From NCBI GenBank assembly GCA_032718475.1, contig JAUCBJ010002378.1, positions 1 through 36,428 of the forward strand: 36,428 bases of DNA, written 5' to 3'. The notes beneath the pieces were generated by a model. It saw only the letters and a program-made list of their open reading frames with translations, ran no database searches and was not told where the DNA came from. The position numbers were made by a program, and so were the translations under genes. Shown in pieces: positions 20,927 through 29,004 of the stretch; the first letter of the stretch is position 1, and each line of letters starts with the position of its first letter. The stretch is from Nemertoderma westbladi (taxonomy: Eukaryota > Xenacoelomorpha > Nemertodermatida > Nemertodermatidae).

Positions 20927-22561
20927 CTACATGACTTCTCGTCTCTCCGCTAATGATTTCTTCAGGAATTCATCACACGTATTCAAACGGTGGGTCCCAT
21001 CACATAGCGCACATTTCGGTTTGATGTTACTTACCTTATTTTGAATAACAGTGTGCACACTCGTTCTTTCTTCGGGCTTTCTCACCTGAATTCTCTTGGG
21101 AGACGTAGGAGGAGTTTTTCTTACCTGTTCTCTCCTGTCATTGGTTCGAGACTTGAATTTACTTACCTGGTCTTTAGGCGTTTTATTGACATAATAAGAT
21201 CTTTCAGTGTCTTTCCCGCTATCCTCTCCTTGAGAAGTCTGGCTTTCGCCGTCGTCTGTATAACACACTGGTGTTACCTTTCTCCTAGAGACGGGTTTCT
21301 CACTTACCTTATTTTCCGGTGTCTTCTCTCTGGACTGCTTTATGAGCTGTAATTTCACTTCGCCATCCAAGAATGACATGAGATCAGCCATGGTAGGGTC
21401 TCGTTGTTGTTGTTCCATCATATATAACACTTTCTTGTCCCAGCGTGTACCTACTCCACCCTTCGGTAAAGTAGAAGCCACTGCTCTAATAACCATAGCA
21501 CTCTGATACTCATGAGACTTACCTAGCCAATCTAATTGTCTGCAGATCTCCTGAATCTCATCGGAAAACTCTATAATCCCGCTGCTAATAAACTTTCGGG
21601 GCGCTACCAACTTTGCATACAAATACCCAGCTATGTTATTCCTATTACCATACCTGATGTTTAGTGTATCCCAAACTTGTCTTAATCCGTCTGGATGTCC
21701 AATAAACTTTAACGCCATTAACTTGGGAGATCCTTCCAAGCACTCGATGAGGAATCTAAGTTTCTCTCCATTAGATAGCACAGAGTTCTGTATGTTATCT
21801 TTGTAATATTCATTAAAAGGTAACCATTTCATCTCATCTCCATTGAACTTGACTATCTCTCCCACCTTTACCGCTTGGCGGGCTTCGGTTCTAGCCATTT
21901 GACGCGTAAAACTTTCTTGGGCCATCGTGTTATTTAATATCGAGTTATCGGTATATAAATTTCTCGGTTTATGATCAGGTCTATAGAGAATATCACTATC
22001 AACAGGTCTATAATTACCCTTAATAGGGTTTACTATAGGAGTTTCTACTTCGCTAGCAGTATAGATGCGTGTAGGCTCCACACCTTGCACATGAGATACT
22101 TCAGACCTAACGGGTTGACATATTGTTACAGGGGGTGGTGATATACCCTTTTGTGTATTTACTAATTTATCGCATTCTAGAGCGATACTTTGCTGCACTT
22201 CTTGCAACTCTAACCTACTTTCCCTTACTGTGCCCTTGAATTGCTGAACAGTCTCCTGCATCTGCCCGAGCAGGAGATCCATCCCCCGTCGTCCCTCATC
22301 CACCCACTCGACCGCCGAAGCGGGAGCCGCCAACGTTGTAGCGGGCCGACGAGGGACAACGGGCGACAAATCATTAATATTTCGCTCGGAGTCCAGGACA
22401 TGAACATTTTCAAGGGTGGTTCTGTGTGGCACAGATAGCTTAGTGCTGTGCAGAGGGAATTTAGAGGTAGGTTCAGGGAGTACAGGTGTGTCTACCACCG
22501 AAAGGGTGGCTTCGGGAACAGGCCTAATTATTTCAGGCTCATCTACTATAGTAGGGAGTCT
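20927..22561 (-). CDS. gag: BEL/Pao Gag, capsid (DUF1759-like) and first zinc motif
   Basis: The frame is open from just after a TAA at 22562-22564 to a TAG at 20927-20929; the first ATG in it is at 22498. The middle (about residues 195-385 from that ATG) matches the BEL/Pao gag domain, with VGEIVKFNGDEMKWLPFNEY, FLIECLEGSPKLMALKFIG and VWDTLNIRYGNRNNIAGYLY. A polar Lys/Arg/Ser-rich linker follows. The end carries CALCDGTHRLNTCDEF, a Cys/His knuckle, then AERREVM and the stop. The knuckle cassette therefore straddles the TAG, continuing as the first residues of Pol. The domain would form the particle shell. Because the same frame extends upstream through the TAA, the ATG at 22498 is probably not the true Gag start. 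Confidence 0.88.
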   Translation of the reverse strand, partial: RLPTIVDEPEIIRPVPEATLSVVDTPVLPEPTSKFPLHSTKLSVPHRTTLENVHVLDSERNINDLSPVVPRRPATTLAAPASAVEWVDEGRRGMDLLLGQMQETVQQFKGTVRESRLELQEVQQSIALECDKLVNTQKGISPPPVTICQPVRSEVSHVQGVEPTRIYTASEVETPIVNPIKGNYRPVDSDILYRPDHKPRNLYTDNSILNNTMAQESFTRQMARTEARQAVKVGEIVKFNGDEMKWLPFNEYYKDNIQNSVLSNGEKLRFLIECLEGSPKLMALKFIGHPDGLRQVWDTLNIRYGNRNNIAGYLYAKLVAPRKFISSGIIEFSDEIQEICRQLDWLGKSHEYQSAMVIRAVASTLPKGGVGTRWDKKVLYMMEQQQRDPTMADLMSFLDGEVKLQLIKQSREKTPENKVSEKPVSRRKVTPVCYTDDGESQTSQGEDSGKDTERSYYVNKTPKDQVSKFKSRTNDRREQVRKTPPTSPKRIQVRKPEERTSVHTVIQNKVSNIKPKCALCDGTHRLNTCDEFLKKSLAERREVM

Positions 22562-23480
22562 TTATATTTTAATTATTGGGTCTGTGGGTTCTGTACTACC
22601 TAAGTTTGTGTTATTTAGTTGCCTTCTAACAGCTGGAGGCAAATCAGGCAATTTCTGACGGTGGGATGTTCTTCTACGTCTGCTTAGACGAGACCTATTT
22701 CCTTTGCCTTCAGTATCGGTGGTATCGCCTTCCTCAGATGATGTATATCCCTGTCTTTTGGGAGTAGATCGATTCATCATCTGCATATTACTAGCTGTTA
22801 ACTGTTTATTTATGCAGTCTTGATTCTCCTGAATGTTTTCCAATTCTAATTGGGTGGTTTCTTCAGCCGCTCTCCGTTCTGCTTCTGCCACTGCCTCTGC
22901 CGCTTTTCTTTCCGCTTCTGCCGCTGCCGCTTTTCTTTCCGCCTCGGCCGCTGCCACTGCCGCCTTTCTTTCCGCCTCTGCCACTGCCGCTTTTCTTTCT
23001 ACTTCTGCAGCTGCCACTGTTGCTGCCACTGCCGCTGCCTTTCTGTCTTCTATACGTTTTTTCTTTACTTGTTCTTCTTGGACTCTAGCGATGCGGAGTT
23101 GTTCATCAAATTTAGCTTGGTTCGCAGCTCTCATATCCACATCGATGGCGTCCAACACACGCTGGGTTCCTTCACTATTAGGGCTAAGTCCATCTAGCCT
23201 TCTCCTCAACTCTTCATCACCTAAAAAACGTTGATAGTCTGACAGATAGATGTCAATGGCATCCCTCTTATGTGGTTTCTCTGCCGTCGCTTCACTTTCC
23301 ACTTGTGAAAAAGTAGCGTCTGTTGATTCTCCATGGGTTGAGCGCTCATCTAGCTGAGCTTTCCACTGAGCTGTTCCTTGAACCTGGAGACTCACCCGTT
23401 GAAACCAAGTCTTTACGGCAACTTGCAACGACGTGTCTTGTCTTCTTTTAGAAGCCTCCTCAAAGGCCGATAAGATTAGC
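22562..23480 (-). CDS. gag: BEL/Pao Gag, N-terminal extension with Ala/Glu-rich coiled coil
   Basis: This frame is the same as that of the capsid and Pol blocks, and is separated from the capsid by one TAA (22562-22564) with 21 open codons between. It follows the 24213-23476 block by a -1 frame change in a 148-base overlap; the sequence likely to be used starts about LILSAFEEASKRRQ. It contains IDIYLSDYQRFLGDEELRRR and then about 100 residues of repeats of the type AEAERKAA with heptad character, predicting a long coiled coil. A basic, Ser/Arg-rich tail follows. Such extensions are not part of the usual short BEL/Pao Gag. A role in assembly or RNA binding is inference. Confidence 0.7.
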
Positions 23481-24213
23481 CTGATTCGTAGAATTCTTTC
23501 TCTAACTGATAAAGCAGCTGTCCCTGCTCTTGAGGTCCTTGGGGTTGTTGAAACAGTTGTTCTTTTAATCGCTCCATGGAGCTGAAGAATCCCTGTGCGT
23601 ATCCTGCTGCGGATCTCTTCCACACAGCTGGATCGATGGTTTCTTTGGTTACTCCCATCCTGTGTATATCTTCCCAGGCAGCTTCTGATAAATCAAACGG
23701 GAGTCCGGGTCCGGGGAAGTTCCATTGCGACTCGACAATAGACTTCAGTTCTTCCCTTGTATATCCCGCATAACTATCTTTAGTCGATCGCTTACTTCTC
23801 GCCCAATCGATCTGGTGTTCTTCCACCGCAATCAATAACCTAGTGAGTACGGCTGCAGGAAGGATGAGAAGGGGATCCGAATAAACCGCATCCGTCATCT
23901 TTGCTCCGCGCTCGGGTGTCAGCTCTACAGTATCCTCACTACTGGAGCTGTCGGGCCGTTGAGAAATAAGTTCTTGGCTCGCGGGTTGTTGTTGTTCCGC
24001 TGCTTCTTGGTCCCGCTTGACCTGAGCTCTAGTGCCTATGATAGACCTACGGTGTTGGACCAGCCTAGGTTCTGATATTACTACTGGGGGAATGATCTTT
24101 CTTACAGTAGGAGGTGAGTTGAACTTCGGTCTTACACATTCCACACTCCTGTCTGGGTCACATGTGGTTGTATCTAGGAGACTGTCTGACAGGTTTTGCT
24201 TTGTGTCAGACAT
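23476..24213 (-). CDS. gag: BEL/Pao Gag, N-terminal block (245 codons)
   Basis: This open frame starts MSDTKQNLSDSLLD at 24213, the first good ATG after the leader. It reads on through a Pro/Gln/Ser-rich linker to a compact region with DPLLILPAAVLTRLLIAVEE, WNFPGPGLPFDLSEAAWEDI and WKRSAAGYAQGFFSSMERLK. It ends at 23476 after EKEFYESG, where the continuing protein is found one base back (-1 frame). I do not recognise the folded part. The Trp-rich helical composition suggests a structural Gag domain. Whether the frame change is programmed slippage or a lesion is unresolved; no classical slippery heptamer is evident in the overlap. Confidence 0.72.
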   Translation of the reverse strand: MSDTKQNLSDSLLDTTTCDPDRSVECVRPKFNSPPTVRKIIPPVVISEPRLVQHRRSIIGTRAQVKRDQEAAEQQQPASQELISQRPDSSSSEDTVELTPERGAKMTDAVYSDPLLILPAAVLTRLLIAVEEHQIDWARSKRSTKDSYAGYTREELKSIVESQWNFPGPGLPFDLSEAAWEDIHRMGVTKETIDPAVWKRSAAGYAQGFFSSMERLKEQLFQQPQGPQEQGQLLYQLEKEFYESG

Positions 24214-24344
24214 GTTGGTTTGTACAGTTGAATGCCTACTGCTATATTACAGTTTAAGCAAGTCTAGTAATTCAGTATCACTGTTAGCCTAGTAATTAAT
24301 TACCGATACTGCTACTCAGTATAGCGTGATATATATATAATATA

Positions 24345-24600
24345 TTAGAATACCGGTATGCTTATAGTATATATAAGTATTATTACAGACTAGGTTTGTC
24401 ACAGAATACCGGTAGGTAATTTCAGCACAAATATATATAAATATATAATAGGCCTATCGTGAATACCGGTATGCAGCTTACACTTATAGTATATATAAGT
24501 ATAATTATGAACTAGAATTAATTACAGAATACCGGTATAATTTCAGCCTAAAATTTATAGAAATAAATATAATAAACCTATGGTAAATACCGGTATGTCA
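24345..24600. repeat. ATACCGGTAT palindrome repeats in the leader
   Basis: Five copies of ATACCGGTA lie near 24350, 24406, 24463, 24529 and 24588, about 57-66 bases apart. They are part of a roughly 120-bp unit that also contains TTATAGTATATATAAGTAT and a TTTCAGC box. The unit occurs about twice and is diverged. Confidence 0.75.
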
Positions 24601-25542
24601 ATTATTTTAAATAATTGAATTTCTGAATTTTTTAGTGGTTACTTGGTTACTTTACTTACTTTATTACCGTTATTTGAGCAGTAGTCCAACTGATATTTAG
24701 ACCTAATTGATGTATGGCAGGCCTACTATTTATAAATCGTTTGAGTTGATTTATAATATATATACCCGTTAAAATGGGTTTTGTCAATATTTGAAATAAA
24801 TGTTATTATTTCTGGGGAAGTCACTACACAGAAGCTATGCGCTCTCAGTGAAGTGCTACTTGTTGGACACTAAAACAAATAATTCTAATTTACCTAAGTT
24901 ACTTAATACTACAAATTACATACAATTCGGGGTGAGATTACAATCTCTAAATAAACACAAAAAATTTACAAGTACGAATTTTTAGGGTAATTTTACAAGA
25001 AGTCTACAAACCAGCCTAACAAAGGGTTAGAATATCTGGTTATTACAACGGACAGGTTACTACGGTATTTGAAAATAATAAGTAGTAGTAAATATACTGC
25101 GTTGTCCAGATAGGAAAATACCACCGTCTGACGACTTATAGCCGTATCGCTATAAGTACTACGTTATGTATCACGGAGTGTTCCTACCTAGAAGTTAATT
25201 ACCGCGGTCTACCAGAACCAATGTGCCTATTAACCACTTTACAACACAAATATACTGCCTACACACTAATCACCTTCGGAAAGCACTGTACACTAAACCC
25301 TAAATTAGGTACAAGTACTTATATAACAAATAATCAGTAGTTAGAAATACTTTAACAGCTAAAAGAACCACGGTATCTGCCGGAGTGACCAAAGCATAAA
25401 ATCTCCAGTCTTTACCTACGCCAAGCAGCCCTGATGTAGTACCGGGGTTAGTTTAACTGTAACGGTATATATAACAAGCACAATTACTGCAGGAATAAAC
25501 TTGGGGATATGAATGTTGCGAATAATAGCATAAACTCTGAAT

Positions 25543-26119
25543 AATAAATATTACGCTACGCGTACAGACTACTCAAACAAAATGCAGACCAAATACTGAC
25601 AGACTACTATCAAGCCTAAACAAACTACGGTATATGCAGACTCCGAAATGGTTAGTTAGTATGCGTTCTAACCTAGTAGTACGACTTATTCTTTCAGAGG
25701 GGGTTTACCTCACAGCACTGGAAGCCCCTACGTTCCCAACTGGCACTTTATCGGACATACACTCTACACACACCGAAATTTCCTCAGACCTAACAACAGC
25801 CAGACAACTATCCAGCCTACAAATTATCTAAATAAGAATTATACGCTACCTGTATAGACTACACAAACAAAGTACAGACCAAACGCTGGCAGACTACTAT
25901 CAAGCCTAAATAAACTACAGTATATGCAGACTCCGAAATGATTAGTTAGTATGCGTTCTAACCTAGTAGTACGACTTATTCTTTCAAAGGGGGTTTACCT
26001 CACAGCACTTGAAGCCCCTACGTTCCTAACTAGCACTTTATCGGACAGATGCTCTACACACACTGCAATCCGTTCAGACTTAACAACAGTCAGACAACAG
26101 TCTAGCCTACAAATTGTCT
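25543..26119. repeat. 288-bp tandem duplication in the leader
   Basis: Unit 1 (25543-25830) and unit 2 (25831-26119) share long identical stretches, for example TATATGCAGACTCCGAAATG and TTAGTTAGTATGCGTTCTAA, with scattered substitutions. The period is 288 bases. The duplication is near the primer site end of the leader. Confidence 0.88.
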
Positions 26120-26379
26120 GTACAATCTGAGCAGGCTTACACGCCTTCTGCTCAATATTGGCCTACAAATAAATAAAACTTGACAGAAATAGGCCTAAGT
26201 AAAATCCCAATAAAAACCAGGCGTCCCCGATTAATTATTAAGACCTACTGGTATATAATAATCAAAATCTAATAATACTGCTGTACCTGTACTGCTGTAG
26301 GTACCGGTCCGGGTGGTTAGGTAGTCAGGCCTACTGGGTACCGGTTGGCCGGTACTTCAGCTTTATTGCCTACTGCAAT

Positions 26380-26399
26380 ACAGAAGCTATATCCGTTAT
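26380..26399 (-). promoter_or_regulatory. Primer binding site position, non-canonical
   Basis: Immediately downstream of the 5' LTR on the coding strand the sequence is ATAACGGATATAGCTTC. It lacks the TGG that would pair with a tRNA 3' CCA end. Either the primer pairs with an internal tRNA region, or the site is offset or mutated. The position is certain from the LTR edge; the primer is unknown. Confidence 0.4.
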
Positions 26400-27556
26400 T
26401 GTTCGCGCTTTCAGACCTTTAGCAGTTTAACCTGCCAAATTTGGATGTCTTTTAGATGATAAATAGTCTTTAGCCTATAACAAGTATTTGATACACTACA
26501 TTAGCCGAATCCAGTCTATGCGCGATCATTCACCCGCTGGATATACCCGGGAGACTGGATTCGGAAGCCTAACCGTATTGCGAGGTAGGCCTACTGTATT
26601 ATTCGACTGATCGTAATATATATAATCTCTGACAAATATTATTCACTTTCGGGAAATATTAACAGTTCCTTTAGGACGTGGCGCTTTAAATATATAAACA
26701 GAGTTATGACTTAAACTATACACAACGGGATGGCTATAGATTCACGTATATGGCGCATTCTTTAGGAGATGCTTCGTTATCAATCACAATCATACACAAT
26801 ACTGCACAATGCTGCACACTAATCTGCCGACCTTCACTAATTTTAGTCACATATAAGGAGAACAACAGACAATACGTGTAGGGCCTATAAAATAGCATTA
26901 GATTCACTTCAAACCACTTAATGTAAGTCGCAATCGTTATATGTATCCGGTCTCTCTAACCTTTAGTATATCAAGAAGATTGGGGTGTCTGATTGTTTAC
27001 CAGTATTCCGAATATAATATTCCATCAACAAATATAATGAATAACCGACAGTAAAAGCAGTAATGTTAAGGTATGAATGATTATGAGTGACTGAGTTATG
27101 AGAGTGAGTAAGATAACGGATATACGTTCTATAATTAAGCCTACTAATGTTGATGCTAAAGACTGAAACACGGAGGTTCCACGCCGGTGTTGTAGGCTGT
27201 GGACAAAATCACATACTGACTCACTTCCCTAGTTTCTATATACCATCTCCAACACAGAGGCAAAAAACGCTCTGATTGGTCGACCGAACAAAGAGAGAAC
27301 AAAGAACAAAGAGATGTTCTACATGGCAATATCAGCTGTTAGCCGTCGTCATGGTAGCTACACTGTTTCAAGAGGATCCGGCGTATTGCGTCGTAGAATT
27401 GCTAATCATGTCCGCTAAAGTACACATACAGAAGAAATGGCTTTTATGTCCTCTAAAACAACAATACAGTAAGGACACGGCCTTTTATGCCTGTTAAACA
27501 AACTACAGAGTACTTTACGGGGAAAATAACCGGCTAATTACGCAAAAGCCTTTACA
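26400..27556 (-). repeat. BEL/Pao 5' LTR (1,157 bp)
   Basis: It is bounded by TGTTCGCG and CCTTTACA and is almost identical to 10605-11724, plus a 32-bp and a 6-bp extra segment. On the minus strand it is the 5' LTR and should hold the promoter. The core elements were not mapped. Confidence 0.95.
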
Positions 27557-27561
27557 ACCTG
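27557..27561. other. Target site duplication ACCTG, right copy
   Basis: It matches 10600-10604 exactly and directly follows the LTR end. Confidence 0.93.
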
Positions 27562-28056
27562 CACACATTAACCCAATTAAAATTAAAGTTAACAAACTTA
27601 TCAGAGCAGTTACTTTCAGTCACTACCAAAAACACGCACCACCACTTTACAAACAACTTAACATACTTCCGATCGAACAACTACACCGACTCGAAACCGC
27701 AAAATTAATGTGGGAAATCAACCACGGAAAGAAACAACCTTTTATTACCTCACTGTTTAAACAAATATCCACTATACATACATATAACACACGGTCAGCC
27801 TCAAGTAAAAACTGTTTTATTCCACGTATACGTTTACAACACGCACAAAAATCACTAAAATATCACGGTGCCATTGTCTGGAACTCGTTAGACAACAGTC
27901 TAAAACAATGCAAATCTAAAATATCACTCGCACACAAATTAAAAATTCAATTAATTTCTGAACTAAACTAAATAAAACATCAATACTGAACATAAGGGTA
28001 CTTAAGTAGGTAAACTAAATTAAATAACATAAATAAATAAATAAATAAAATAAAAT
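27562..28056 (+). pseudogene. CR1/L2-like LINE, C-terminal part and 3' tail
   Basis: This continues, in frame, the RT at 9736-10599. It shows HINPIKIKVNKLIRAVTFSH, LYKQLNILPIEQLHRLETAK, TYNTRSASSKNCFIPRIRL and KSLKYHGAIVWNSL, ending at a stop at 27969-27971. The 3' end has a short A-rich simple repeat (AAATAAATA...) at about 28029-28056, as expected for a LINE tail. No lesion is seen in this part. The clade call rests on the conserved post-RT domain and is approximate. No target duplication was found for this LINE. Confidence 0.86.
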
Positions 28057-28382
28057 TTAACAGTAAAACAATAATCACTTGAATAACTAACTTTTTTATA
28101 AACACAAACAAATACTATACACACATACTATAAAAGTATACATAAAAGACCGCTGACCGAAGCCAACTACACTAGCTTAGGCTACAGTTGGCTTCTATCA
28201 GTGCATTGCATCATAACTCTAAAAGACGCCCCCTAACCCTAACCGAATTCGTCAATACCTTTCTAAATATTACCAAAGTGGTGGCGGTTATATTACCGGT
28301 ACAGTAATGTGCGGTCTATTTGAGAAAGGAAATAATAATCAGTTAATCGTCCGGGTCACCAGTTTAGTGTGAGCTAAATTAT
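28057..28382. other. Non-genic; hairpin and a PBS-like site
   Basis: No gene is seen. GAAGCCAACT (28159-28168) pairs with AGTTGGCTTC (28186-28195). At 28353-28361 the minus strand reads TGGTGACCC, a typical primer binding site core of Ty3/gypsy elements. It may belong to the Ty3 element whose gag lies left of the LINE. Confidence 0.45.
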
Positions 28383-28400
28383 GTTCTAAAACTTTGTTGT

Positions 28401-28696
28401 TTATTGTAAATCTTCAACCAAAATCTTTCTAAGACGTTCAATATCGCTTTCTGCGAGGTGAGTTATGATGTTTTCTTTAATCTGTTCGAAAGAATCATTT
28501 ACGTTGGCACCCGAATCAAGAATCGTTTCTGTTGGCAATACAGCCAACAGGTTCATTTCATTGAAGAGGGGGTATGACTTTGCAGGATCTCTTCGATTTG
28601 TTGGAACCACACTCTAGCGTCATGGAGTAAAACTCGGGCAGTTTTACTTTCTTGTTGCAATTGCGCTATTATCTGGATGACCTGATGTTGTGGCAT
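28401..28696 (-). pseudogene. Gag 5' fragment of a second Ty3/gypsy element
   Basis: It starts at an ATG at 28696 (MPQHQVIQIIAQLQQ) and carries HDARVWFQQIEEIL, matching the Trp-Phe capsid helix seen in the other Ty3 gag at 9475-9699. After a frame change near 28570 it continues with NEMNLLAVLP and ENIITHLAESDIERLRKIL, the following capsid helices. The frame ends at 28401 where homology stops, so only the start of Gag survives. An LTR edge and primer site lie upstream at 28900-28910, which supports this being the true 5' end of a different family. Confidence 0.68.
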
Positions 28697-28899
28697 TTTT
28701 TAGCAGAATCTTTACCACAGTTTGGTTCTCCATATTCAGTTCATCGATTATATCGCCCTTTTTTCCCGGTGATTGGAAAGTGGCATATCATCCGATCGTA
28801 ATTCGGTTAACACTTCTAGTAGGTCGGCTAGAAGTAGGTTCTAGTAAATTGATAATGACTTTTTTTTTTTTAGAGTAAATTTAATTTGTACACTCATCT

Positions 28900-28978
28900 G
28901 GGTCACCAATGTATCTCTGTAGTGACGCAAATTTATTTTTATGACCGAGGGTCACTACTCAGTTAACCAATGCGACTT
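28900..28978 (-). repeat. Ty3/gypsy primer binding site and LTR edge
   Basis: The minus strand reads ...AGATACA, T, then TGGTGACCC (28908-28900). That is an LTR ending in CA, a one-base spacer and a Ty3-type PBS. The LTR starts at 28910 (TGTATCTC on the plus strand) and runs right into a poly-G tract; its far end is not identified. Confidence 0.55.
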
Positions 28979-29004
28979 GGGGGGGGGGGGGGGGGGGGGG
29001 GGGG
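28979..29004 (+). repeat. Poly-G tract, 26 bases
   Basis: An uninterrupted G run. The sequence beyond it is AT-rich and unlike the left side. Confidence 0.9.

Larger units (their letters stand above)
24214..26399 (-). other. BEL/Pao untranslated leader, 2.2 kb
   Basis: It lies between the 5' LTR (right) and gag (left). No coding sequence is supported. It is AT-rich, with two repeat arrays described separately, and is long for a retrotransposon leader. It presumably carries packaging and primer signals. Confidence 0.6.
10605..27556 (-). mobile_element. Giant BEL/Pao LTR retrotransposon, 16,952 bp
   Basis: Two near-identical LTRs bound a 14,675-bp interior and are flanked by a 5-bp target duplication. 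The interior on the minus strand reads leader, gag, protease, RT, RNase H, integrase, DUF5641 domain, then 4.4 kb containing a decayed second gene and a MITE. Pol type (DUF1758 protease, Tyr-Met-Asp-Asp RT, BEL-type integrase) identifies BEL/Pao. Such elements are usually well under 12 kb, so this one is unusually long. By eye the LTRs differ at about seven substitutions and three indels, implying a recent insertion. Gag-pol holds two in-frame stops and two frame changes, so this copy is probably not autonomous. Confidence 0.93.

Noticed and set aside
22833-23234. Plus-strand Ser/Ala-rich open frame of 133 codons
   Set aside because: It is the antisense shadow of the Gag coiled-coil repeat.
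28159-28195. Hairpin that might be a microRNA precursor
   Set aside because: The stem is only 10 bp around a 17-base loop, too short for a miRNA precursor.
28240-28252. Telomere-like TAACCCTAACC (also scattered near 33940-33990)
   Set aside because: Only one or two units at each place; not an array.
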